Shown here: in pieces, positions 7,985 through 16,177 of the stretch | How the letters are laid out: each line of letters starts with the position of its first letter | Position numbering within the stretch: the stretch's first letter is position 1 | NCBI GenBank assembly: GCA_900315455.1 | Contig: OMZE01000019.1 | Location: 1 to 64,000, forward strand | DNA length: 64,000 bases | Direction: 5' to 3' | Source: an uncultured Prevotellaceae bacterium | GTDB taxonomy: Bacteria > Bacteroidota > Bacteroidia > Bacteroidales > Bacteroidaceae | The notes under the pieces: generated by a model | Seen by the model: the letters and a program-made list of their open reading frames with translations, nothing else | What the model was told of the DNA's origin: nothing | The model's database searches: none | Program-made: the position numbers and the translations under genes

Positions 7985-10900
7985 CTATTTCAGATAAGGT
8001 TTGGCGAACATATAGAACCGTTTCAGGCGGTCGGGATGTTGCGAGAAGAAGTTGCGCGCGTCTGATGACTGTATGCCGTTGCCCTTCTCCTTTTTGTTGG
8101 ACATGACGCGTGTAATCCTCACCACGCACATCAGTCCACGTCCATCTCCCTTGTTGAGCACTTTCTGGTATGCGCTCTCTGGCATGAGTGCCATACAGTA
8201 GATGCCCACGTCGAGTTTGGTGAGCCGTCCGTCAATACGCTTCTGTTCCATACGCGTATAGTTGTCGGGGGTTCCTGTCTTCGAGAAGAGCAGGAGTTTG
8301 TCGGTGAGTTTCTCTGAACTGTTGAGTCCGTCGACCACCCGCTGCATGGGGGTGAGGAGTCTTGGCGACTCCTGTTGTGCGGCAAGCAATGCGCGCAGCA
8401 CTGCATTCCATGCGTTGTTGGCCACAGTATCAGTAGCCAGGCATTCCGCCTGCTTAGGCAGTCGTGGTGTCACGAGCGAGGCCTCCACCTTGCGTTTGGT
8501 GAGCATCCTTGTCCAGGCCTCGGCCAGTTTCAGACAGTTCCACTCATTGGTACCCTGACCGAGCACCCAAGGCACAAGTTCGCGTTTCATCGTGGCATGA
8601 GGGTGGGTGAAGTTGTCGAAGTAGAGGAGTGTGGGGTCGGGAGTGATGTTGTCGAGTCCGAAATGCGCGATATGCTCCAGTCCCAGGTTATCCCAGGTGT
8701 AGTACGCCATCTGCAGGCTGTCGTGCTCATTGTATGCCTTCATGTCGGGCAAGGTGTAGAGATAGTCGAGTTTCCTGATGAAGGGAGCATTGGCCCAGGT
8801 AAAATTGTCGTTGTTTCCCAGATACACATCATTCTTGCTTTTCGACAGCAGGAAGGGACTTCCGGTCTTGCTGCCATAGTTGAGCGCCTTCGCCACCAGA
8901 GCCACGGGATAGACGTCATCCGAGGCAGCAAGAAACCGTGTCATCGATGCACAGCCGTTCCAGAACCCGCTCGAGGTAGCATCATTGGCCCATGCCGTGG
9001 TAGTATGACCGAGGAACATGGCTTTCTGTCCATCCAGTCTATAGTCGGCACTGCCAGTAGAAAGGTGTGCGAGTTCGGGTCGTGTGAGCACGGCAGCGAG
9101 TGCCACGAGTGGTTTGAACGATGAGCCGACATACCGCCGCATGAGCGCGGGGTTCTTGCGCCCAAGGGCTAGTTCCGGGTCGATGTTCTTGTCGGTGGAG
9201 CGGTAGAACGGTGCTGCCACTACACATCCCGTGGCCATGTCCATGACGGTGAACGAGAGTTCCCATTGGTCTTTGGAATTGAACCTCGATTTCAGTTCAT
9301 TGGCATAGTTTTCCAGTTCCTTCTCCATCATCATCGAGAGCATAGGGTCGATGCTCAGCCGCACGGTGTCGCGATAGACGGAGTTGCGGAGAGTCGACGA
9401 CAGTCCGCTGAGTATCTGTTGCGTGAACCTATCAGTGAGCGAGGGCGCGATATTGTAGCGTGCCTTACCGGCATTGGAGTGTATGAGCGACGAGAGAGTG
9501 AGCATGGGATTGCTCTTGCTCACCATCAACTCTGCCATCTTTCCTTGCCGCGTGTCATGGGTCACCATGAGTTTTACGTTGCTTGTCAGGTCATACACCT
9601 CACCGTTCATGGCTGCCGACGATGATTTCTGCTTAGGCATGGCACCATGCTCGTCATAAGCAGTCACATGACAGCCCGTGGTCTTCAGCCTCAATTTTCC
9701 TCCGTCGAGATAATCGAGGTAGAGGGCCGCCTGTTTGTCGCCATCGAACCTCACGCATAGCGTGGTGTTACCTGCCTCATAGTCTTCATAAAGCCGCACG
9801 AAATCCGTGGCCTTGCCATCGGTGCGGAGCAGTGAATGCGTGGCATTGTCGGTCTTCACCACCACCTCGTGTCCGCCATCGGTGGCGAGGTGTCCTTTGC
9901 CCGACTGACGGAGCGGAACCACTGACTTCCCCCATACCACGAAGCAGTGGTTAGAGGTGGGGAAGAGGGCGTTGTCGGCACAAGTCACCGTTCCCACCCA
10001 CGGGTCTTTCACGAGAGCCAGTTTAAACATCGCCGCCACCACCTCGATACTCCGAATCGAAAGGGTGTCGGAGTCGGCAAAGCGAATGCGAAACATCCTG
10101 TCGCCAAGCGAAGCACGTTGTTTCTCTAGCAGCGAGGGGATGTCGCTGTTGTAGTAGAACCGCTTGTCGTCCTCATCGGTGATTTTCTCAGGGCGGATGC
10201 CCACCAAGCGCAAGTCAGCAGCACGCGCTCCATCGATATCACTCTCACCATAAGGCAGTTCAAACACTAGGGCGGGATAGCGTTTCATCAGGTCTTCCAC
10301 CGATTTCGGATTGGCGAGTTCCTTAGGGCAATCCTTGCCTTGGTCTACCAGATGCTGGAGGAGAAGATTCGACTTCTTCACAAACCCCTTGTCGCTGGCT
10401 GGCACATAGACGTCGCCGGCTGCCGAAGAGCCTATCTCAGTGCATCGCTTGCAGAACGTGAAGAGCGCGATAATGACGACCAATACAGCCACCACCCACT
10501 TCACCAGTTTGCCATAGCGCTCCCACCAGCGGCGGTCTATCTGTGGAGCAGTGGGGTCAGAGGCAGCAGAAGGGGATATAGGCCGCTGATAGCGGTGCGG
10601 CGACCTTGCCGGGGAGACAGGGAATTCCTTGTCATTAGGAGTTTCTGGGCTATATGGGCTGGCTGGGCTTTCTGGGCTTTTGGGGCTGACAGGGCTTTCT
10701 GGGCGTTGTGGTATGCCGTGGCGCCAGTCTTGGATGATGATGGTGGCAGGGTCGGTGCGCCATGAACCAAGGTCATCGTAATGGGCCACTATACGCAGGT
10801 AGGGGCTGAGGATACGGCTAGCGGCACAACGGCTCACCACGCCATAGCCCAATGAGGCTTGCTTGCGCAGGTCTTCAGGCAGATTGTCGATGGCATGGAG

Positions 10901-11476
10901 AATGGTGAACAGTTGTGGTGAAGATGTCACATTGTCAGCAGACGACCGCATACTGTCATCGAGTCGTATGAACAGTCTCTTCTGATGCCTGATGCAATGG
11001 GCAATGGTGTCGGAAAGTTGTGCTTCTTCGGGAGTGACCGCCTCGGGTCTTTCGTTGGAAACGACCAGATGTCCTTCCATTACTTGGTTGGCCTCGTCGT
11101 ATTGGCGCAGTGAAGGCAAGGCAGCAATAAGTGGAGTGAGTCGGTGCCCGATACTGGTGCAGTCGGCATCGCTTATCTCGTATACCAACCGCATGGCATA
11201 GGAACGTGAGGACCCAAACTGTGTCATTGCGCCCTGTGTGAGCGAGAGGGTGAGGAGACCGTTCTCGGGATGAACAAACGAATAGAGTGCTGCCGACCGT
11301 TCATCGGCGCCATTGCCAAGCCAAGCGCACAAGGCATCGGCCTGACTGCTCACCCCTGGTGTGTAGGCAAGCACTGTGTCGCCAGGAGAGGTGGCGGTCG
11401 CCCCCATCACCTTGCACTCCACCTTCAGCGAAATACCGTCGGCCATGTTCTTGCCGGTATATTGTTCGTTGCTCAT
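7985..11476 (-). CDS. Large single-pass protein with a penicillin-binding-protein-like transpeptidase domain
   Basis: A 1163-residue protein. Residues 1-~255 are cytoplasmic alpha/beta sequence; ~257-305 is a Ser-Pro-rich linker (repeated ESP/SPYSPE); one TM lies at ~326-346 (VVAVLVVIIALFTF); the rest is extracytoplasmic. Residues ~700-1160 carry the ordered motifs of a PBP transpeptidase: SxxK as VGSSFKPL (Ser785, Lys788), a second motif AASDDVYP where SxN is replaced by Ser852-Asp-Asp, and KTG as FSKTGTP (Lys1066). The catalytic Ser and Lys are intact, so acyl transfer is plausible; the Asn-to-Asp change is unusual. A 255-residue cytoplasmic domain ahead of a bPBP-type topology is also unusual. 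It lies 2 bases after a P-loop protein gene and in the same operon as a SEDS-like protein, the usual bPBP partner. Confidence 0.75.
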   Translation of the reverse strand: MSNEQYTGKNMADGISLKVECKVMGATATSPGDTVLAYTPGVSSQADALCAWLGNGADERSAALYSFVHPENGLLTLSLTQGAMTQFGSSRSYAMRLVYEISDADCTSIGHRLTPLIAALPSLRQYDEANQVMEGHLVVSNERPEAVTPEEAQLSDTIAHCIRHQKRLFIRLDDSMRSSADNVTSSPQLFTILHAIDNLPEDLRKQASLGYGVVSRCAASRILSPYLRIVAHYDDLGSWRTDPATIIIQDWRHGIPQRPESPVSPKSPESPASPYSPETPNDKEFPVSPARSPHRYQRPISPSAASDPTAPQIDRRWWERYGKLVKWVVAVLVVIIALFTFCKRCTEIGSSAAGDVYVPASDKGFVKKSNLLLQHLVDQGKDCPKELANPKSVEDLMKRYPALVFELPYGESDIDGARAADLRLVGIRPEKITDEDDKRFYYNSDIPSLLEKQRASLGDRMFRIRFADSDTLSIRSIEVVAAMFKLALVKDPWVGTVTCADNALFPTSNHCFVVWGKSVVPLRQSGKGHLATDGGHEVVVKTDNATHSLLRTDGKATDFVRLYEDYEAGNTTLCVRFDGDKQAALYLDYLDGGKLRLKTTGCHVTAYDEHGAMPKQKSSSAAMNGEVYDLTSNVKLMVTHDTRQGKMAELMVSKSNPMLTLSSLIHSNAGKARYNIAPSLTDRFTQQILSGLSSTLRNSVYRDTVRLSIDPMLSMMMEKELENYANELKSRFNSKDQWELSFTVMDMATGCVVAAPFYRSTDKNIDPELALGRKNPALMRRYVGSSFKPLVALAAVLTRPELAHLSTGSADYRLDGQKAMFLGHTTTAWANDATSSGFWNGCASMTRFLAASDDVYPVALVAKALNYGSKTGSPFLLSKSKNDVYLGNNDNFTWANAPFIRKLDYLYTLPDMKAYNEHDSLQMAYYTWDNLGLEHIAHFGLDNITPDPTLLYFDNFTHPHATMKRELVPWVLGQGTNEWNCLKLAEAWTRMLTKRKVEASLVTPRLPKQAECLATDTVANNAWNAVLRALLAAQQESPRLLTPMQRVVDGLNSSEKLTDKLLLFSKTGTPDNYTRMEQKRIDGRLTKLDVGIYCMALMPESAYQKVLNKGDGRGLMCVVRITRVMSNKKEKGNGIQSSDARNFFSQHPDRLKRFYMFAKPYLK

Positions 11477-11478
11477 AT

Positions 11479-13167
11479 TCAGATTTCCGTTCCGTAGAGA
11501 TAATTCAATATCTTGCCGGCATGGTTATGCTCATCCTTGATGTCATAGACGCCATGCATGAAGAGGATATTCGTAGTAAGTTGCAGCGCGCCAAAAAACG
11601 CCCTGAGGTTGTATTGACGGGCATTGCCCACAAACGAGGTGGAGTCGCCTTTCAGGTGCGAACAGAAATTAAACCTGTTGTCGATGGGTGTGGCAACGAA
11701 ATAGACTCTTCGGGGCAAGCCACAGAGCATCTCAAAGGCAGCGGTATCAGCGGTGCTGCTCTTTGCTATCCTATTGTCTGCCAACATGAAGGCCTCGATA
11801 TGGCTCTCCACATACTCGTCAAGAAGTGCGCCACCCGGCACGGTGTAGTTGTCGGCACTGTTGAAGAGTGTCGCCAGCGTATCGGGCAGGTCGAGTTGCT
11901 GGCATTGGTCGTAGAGGGTATCGAGCAACCGCAGTGCCGCCTCCTCGCCTTGTTGGGCTGCTGCATGCAGGCGGCCGCCGGCACGCGATGCGATATCTGC
12001 CAAATATTCATCCATCGACAGCCATTGCGGCAAGTCGGCATAATCGACGGGAGGCTGGTAAGTGGCGGGAGGATTCTTGCGCAGAAGACCATGCGAACAG
12101 GCTTGGCGAAAGAGCAGCAGGAAATGGCTGTACACCAAGTTGATGTCGGCTCCCGAGAGTTCATACACTTGTCGGAAGCCCTGTTCTGCCATCACGCCAT
12201 CGATACCCTTAAACACCAGATACCAGTTTTTCTTGCCTAAGTCACTGTATGCTGTAAGTGCCTCCATCGCCCCCATCATTCGTGTGAAGGCGTTGGCATC
12301 GGTGGGATTCTCGCCAGCCGACAGGGGCAGGCAACACTGGTCGACCACCACAACGTCGGTAGACTTGAAGGTGAAGTAATGGAAATAGAAATGTTTTTTC
12401 AGCGACTGGCGGAACAGGTCGCGGCTGGGCATGGAGAGACCCTTGTCTACCTCGAGCAATGTCCAGGCATCGCCGATGGCATTGAGGGCGGAGTCGGTAT
12501 CAAACTCCAGGAAGCGCTCAAAGAGTTGTTCGCCACTGAGATAGTGGCGCCGGCGACCTTTCCTATAGCCCTGTCGCACGTAGTAGGCGATGCGGTTGGG
12601 TGTAGGCATATAACTCTCCGAGGAGGCTTGCAGACTTTGTGCATTGGCCGACGGACGGATAGTGTTGCTCCATCCACGCTCTGCCTTGCTCTCAAACTCC
12701 ACCACGCGCACCACCTTCCCACTCTCACGGTTCCTGTATTCGGTATAGGCGAAAATTTTGTTCTTGCATGCCATCAAGGCCCTCATCACCGCCGTGAACA
12801 GTTTGATAGACTCCTCTGTCATCACCTCTCCCGGCACGTCGATGAACTCCACCTTGACCACCTTGCCGAACTCGCTCTTGAAATGCGACACGTAATGGTT
12901 TTCCTGACGGCAGGCATACACGGGGGTCTTCTCCACGCTGTCGCCCACCCTCACGATATCCTTTGTCTGCCGGTGCAGGCTACGGTCGCGGTATTCATCT
13001 ACCACTTCAAGGTCCAACTTCTCCAGCGAACCTACGATGTCTTGCAGCAAGTAGGTCTTGCCTACCCCTACCGACCCCACCACGGCGAGTCTGACACGTG
13101 CCTCCACGCGACGGTCGAAGCGCCACTGGCGGAAAGAGTTGTAAAGCGATGAAAAATAACCAAACAT
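11479..13167 (-). CDS. Third P-loop (GTPase-like) protein of the cluster
   Basis: A 562-residue protein with Walker A GSVGVGKTYLL at residues 31-41 right behind a basic amphipathic start (MFGYFSSLYNSFRQWRFDRR), and VEFIDVPGEV (Asp110, Gly113) as the G3/Walker B motif. A candidate nucleotide-base motif is less clear than in the two paralogues. It has no signal peptide and no TM. The remaining ~430 residues are helical and not recognised. It is distinct from the 392/387-residue pair, so the cluster has two P-loop lineages. It begins 26 bases after the SEDS-like gene and ends 2 bases before the PBP-like gene, so it sits exactly between the two enzymes it might control. Confidence 0.7.
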   Translation of the reverse strand: MFGYFSSLYNSFRQWRFDRRVEARVRLAVVGSVGVGKTYLLQDIVGSLEKLDLEVVDEYRDRSLHRQTKDIVRVGDSVEKTPVYACRQENHYVSHFKSEFGKVVKVEFIDVPGEVMTEESIKLFTAVMRALMACKNKIFAYTEYRNRESGKVVRVVEFESKAERGWSNTIRPSANAQSLQASSESYMPTPNRIAYYVRQGYRKGRRRHYLSGEQLFERFLEFDTDSALNAIGDAWTLLEVDKGLSMPSRDLFRQSLKKHFYFHYFTFKSTDVVVVDQCCLPLSAGENPTDANAFTRMMGAMEALTAYSDLGKKNWYLVFKGIDGVMAEQGFRQVYELSGADINLVYSHFLLLFRQACSHGLLRKNPPATYQPPVDYADLPQWLSMDEYLADIASRAGGRLHAAAQQGEEAALRLLDTLYDQCQQLDLPDTLATLFNSADNYTVPGGALLDEYVESHIEAFMLADNRIAKSSTADTAAFEMLCGLPRRVYFVATPIDNRFNFCSHLKGDSTSFVGNARQYNLRAFFGALQLTTNILFMHGVYDIKDEHNHAGKILNYLYGTEI

Positions 13168-13193
13168 ATACTATGGATTCTATGAATTCAACA

Positions 13194-15971
13194 TCAACGG
13201 CGCAAATCCGGACGGGTAAGCCGTGTGGCCGTCATCACGGCGAGCAGCAGTGTACTCTCCAAAGCCTCACCCACCGAGTCGACTCCCAGGCCGGGGTTCA
13301 AACGCCCCGTGAAGGGGAAGTGCCCGGTGTAGGAACAATAGAGATATACCGACGTGCCCACCCACATCATCATTGCCAGCAGGCGCCATACCAGCCTCAC
13401 GTCGAGGGGCATGCTGCCGCGGTTGGTGCTTCGGGGCAGGCTATAGAGCGTCACGGCTGCCACCAAGAGTATCAACAGCCCGAAATACACGACATAGGCA
13501 CCCAGCCCGTAAGTACCGAAGAAAGCGGCCTGCAAAGACACGTCGTTGAGCACCACGGGCGACTGTCCCGTCGACACCGAGGGGTGTAGGATGTGGCGTT
13601 CGGGCGAGAGGGGATCGGCACCACTGGTGTTGTACATATAGTGCATCATCACCGTCATGAACTCAGTGTCACTCACCGCATAGCGGTAGCCCGAGTCGCG
13701 GTATTTCTCAAACTGCGAAAACATATGGAAGCGGCGTGTCGACCGACTATAGTCCACCTCATCGGCATCGGTGAGGGCAGAGATGATATTGGGGGCGAGC
13801 ACTGCCAGAGCCAGCACGCCAGCCACTGCAGCAACCACCCATCGCCGCTCACGCTCATTGACCTTGTACTCCCTGGCATTGGGACTCCCATTCTGGTATT
13901 TGTAGGCGATGAGATAGAAAGTGACGGTGAGCAGCACAATGCCCAGATAGTTGGTGAAATAGCCTTTGTCGGCAGTGGGCATGAGGATGGCGGCACCAAG
14001 AAACATCAGCGAGAGGAGCAGCATCTTGGCGAAAGCCCACAGGCGGCCCGGTGAGAAGTCCACCTGCATGAGCGACCAACTCAGACCGAAGACCACCAGG
14101 AGGGTGATGAACACCGTGGAGAAATTGCCGGGCAGCACCGACACAGCAGCCACTGCAGCACACAGCAACAGCACAAGGATGGCAGAAGGCAGGTTGACGT
14201 AACGGCTCAGCACCGTCATCAGCGGCCAACGGCGGGTGAGCCGTTCGCTCTGGCGCTGTGCCCAAGCCATAGGCCGTGACTTCAACCTCGGTCGCCAAAG
14301 GTTCCTCACCACGAGGGCGGCGATGGCGAGCAGATTGAAGAGCAACAACGTATAGGGCACGCTGCGGTGCAGGTCGTTCACGCCGCTGAGTTCCGACCAA
14401 TGAAGCACATTGGCAGAGAACACCTCTCCGGGGAGATAGGAACGCAGCACCTCACGGCTGAAGTACTGGTCGGCATGGCGCAGGGCCATACCGCAGAGCA
14501 TCACCAACGCCGCAGCCACGACCACAGCCACCCAACGGTGCCACCGGCTCTTCCGCTTGTGGGCCATATGTCGGGGAGTGGTGAGGAAATCATGGTTGAA
14601 GAGGAGCGACAGACAGAACAAGAGGGTGAGCATCAGTGCTACCGAAGGCACTGTCATGCCCGTAAGTTTCTCGAAATAAGGATAGGTCCATGAGAGTTTG
14701 AGGGCAATCATCACCCTTCCCACTCCATAGGCAAAGGCGATAGTGACTACCATGCGGAACCCCCACGGCAATCTGTCGGCCCACTCACTCTTGCCGATGA
14801 TGTTCACCTTGCTCACATCCACCAATCTGGGATAGGCGAAGAACACCACGAGGAACACTACAAGGGGCAGCCAGAGATAGGAGAGCACAAACCCCATGTT
14901 GATGACTCCCACCTGAAGAATCACCTTTCCTACCCCACCATCCACATCCATGTGCTGCAGCGAGGGCAAGAGCAGGAAAGGAGTGGCGAGCCGATGGTCT
15001 TCCACCATGATGCTGTCGGAGAACACGCTCACATGGGCCACCTCCTGGCGCACGTTGGTGGCGAAAGCAGGCAGATAGAGACTGCGGTCGAGCGGCATCG
15101 ACCCATCGCTCTGCTGCAGGGTGAGCAGAGAGGAGTTATGTCCGGCAAGGGCCATCAGCGTGTCGCAGTCTTCGGTATAGGTCAGGGGCTTGGGGAAACG
15201 CACCTGTGTAGTTTTGCCCTCTGACAAAAGCATCACATGACCTGCTCCCCAGGCGGTGGTGAGCAGCACGGGCTTGGCCATGTAACTCACGCCATCGATG
15301 GTGAAGAACCCGCCATCGCCACTCTCTTTGAAGCAGTACTCCGCCATTCTGAAGAACTGTATCTTGCAATGGCTGTCGGCATGGCCGCTGGTGGTGTAGC
15401 CCACCGTCTGGCCTTCACCGGAGAGGGTGGTGCTGCCGTCAAGAATCACCAACTGCCATGGACCGTAAGCGAAGGTGGTCTTCTCACGATAGAGGAAGGA
15501 GCGCAACGAGCGACGGTCGATGAAACCTTGGCCAGGATGCTGTTTCTCGAGGAGATTGCGTAAGAGCACATACTGTGAATTGTGGTGCCCCATCAACTCA
15601 CCCAACTGGCCTACCGCCAACGACATCCTCTCGCCTCCCACTGCTACGTCGATGGTTTGGCCATCATGAAGAGCATGGAGGTTGGGATTGCTGTTGTTCA
15701 CCTTGAAATAGCAGAGCGAGTCGCTGCGCAGGCACTCGTCGCTCACCTGCCAGGCGAAGCCATCTCCGTCGCGAGTCACCTTGAGAAAACCCTGGGGTAT
15801 CTTGTCGAAACACACGCCCGACTGTCGCCCCACCGTCACCTCTTCGGTGGCGGGCAGGTCGAAGCCCTCGACAGACAGGATCATCCTGCGCTGTATGCGT
15901 GAAAGCATCAGCACACACAATGCCACGAGGCAGAGCGTGAGACATACGACGATGCGGTAGTTTTTGTTCAT
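13194..15971 (-). CDS. SEDS (FtsW/RodA/SpoVE)-like multi-pass membrane protein with an N-terminal extracytoplasmic domain
   Basis: A 925-residue protein. I chose the ATG giving MNKNYRIVV; the ATG 21 codons upstream overlaps the likely -7 box. TM1 is at ~5-26. Residues ~35-115 look like a divergent FHA-type fold (VGR at 47-49, then WQVSDE, HALHDGQTIDV), then ~230 extracytoplasmic residues. From ~375 on there are many TM helices. Near the end, SGYRYAVSDTEF (~757-768), LNDVSLQAAFFGTYGLGAY (~805-823) and FPFTGRLNPGLG (~884-895) align by eye with the SEDS loop GYQ..QS, the TDFIF..EELGFIG segment with its conserved Asp, and the LPFTG motif. SEDS proteins polymerise lipid II. It heads the eight-gene operon and would partner the PBP-like protein. 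Confidence 0.68.
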   Translation of the reverse strand: MNKNYRIVVCLTLCLVALCVLMLSRIQRRMILSVEGFDLPATEEVTVGRQSGVCFDKIPQGFLKVTRDGDGFAWQVSDECLRSDSLCYFKVNNSNPNLHALHDGQTIDVAVGGERMSLAVGQLGELMGHHNSQYVLLRNLLEKQHPGQGFIDRRSLRSFLYREKTTFAYGPWQLVILDGSTTLSGEGQTVGYTTSGHADSHCKIQFFRMAEYCFKESGDGGFFTIDGVSYMAKPVLLTTAWGAGHVMLLSEGKTTQVRFPKPLTYTEDCDTLMALAGHNSSLLTLQQSDGSMPLDRSLYLPAFATNVRQEVAHVSVFSDSIMVEDHRLATPFLLLPSLQHMDVDGGVGKVILQVGVINMGFVLSYLWLPLVVFLVVFFAYPRLVDVSKVNIIGKSEWADRLPWGFRMVVTIAFAYGVGRVMIALKLSWTYPYFEKLTGMTVPSVALMLTLLFCLSLLFNHDFLTTPRHMAHKRKSRWHRWVAVVVAAALVMLCGMALRHADQYFSREVLRSYLPGEVFSANVLHWSELSGVNDLHRSVPYTLLLFNLLAIAALVVRNLWRPRLKSRPMAWAQRQSERLTRRWPLMTVLSRYVNLPSAILVLLLCAAVAAVSVLPGNFSTVFITLLVVFGLSWSLMQVDFSPGRLWAFAKMLLLSLMFLGAAILMPTADKGYFTNYLGIVLLTVTFYLIAYKYQNGSPNAREYKVNERERRWVVAAVAGVLALAVLAPNIISALTDADEVDYSRSTRRFHMFSQFEKYRDSGYRYAVSDTEFMTVMMHYMYNTSGADPLSPERHILHPSVSTGQSPVVLNDVSLQAAFFGTYGLGAYVVYFGLLILLVAAVTLYSLPRSTNRGSMPLDVRLVWRLLAMMMWVGTSVYLYCSYTGHFPFTGRLNPGLGVDSVGEALESTLLLAVMTATRLTRPDLRR

Positions 15972-16031
15972 TGGTGTCGATATAACATGTTGGCACAGGC
16001 CGCAGTGGCCTTCACACAGAGATATGGAGGA

Positions 16032-16060
16032 CAAATTTATATATAATCAAACATATCAAA
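16032..16060 (-). promoter_or_regulatory. Candidate promoter of the SEDS/PBP/GTPase operon
   Basis: On the minus strand TTTG (16057-16060) is followed after 17 bases by TAAATTTG (16032-16039), the -7 consensus TAnnTTTG. A second -7-like box TATGTTTG overlaps upstream (16048-16055). The 17-base spacer is shorter than the usual 19-20, so confidence is limited. A transcript from here would begin near 16025, leaving the ATG at 15971 as the first usable start. Confidence 0.38.
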
Positions 16061-16112
16061 CTGCAAAACAAGCAATATTTTCGTTTTTTTTTCAAGAATT
16101 AACCTTGAGTAA

Positions 16113-16160
16113 ATGAAAAGAAAGGGCGTGTATATCATAGACGGGAAGAAATACATCTAG
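16113..16160 (+). pseudogene. Remnant of a Bacteroidetes C-terminal sorting-like tail
   Basis: Fifteen codons plus stop read MKRKGVYIIDGKKYI. The core KGVYIIDGKKYI closely matches the extreme C-terminus of the C10 protease in this window (KGIYIINGKKYMR). A TAA stop lies directly upstream in frame, so nothing longer is encoded. It is most simply the 3' scar of a deleted plus-strand secreted-protein gene between two minus-strand genes. Confidence 0.5.
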
Positions 16161-16177
16161 TGAGGCTTGCTTCAATG

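Noticed and set aside
13593..15902. Plus-strand ORFs of 100-250 codons opposite the SEDS/PBP cluster
   Set aside because: They are antisense shadows in a GC-rich coding region, rich in His/Gln/Arg, without homologous motifs.
1830..15971. Type VI secretion or gliding-motility cluster
   Set aside because: None of the hallmark components (TssB/C sheath, ClpV, VgrG, GldK-N) is present; the transpeptidase and SEDS motifs fit better.
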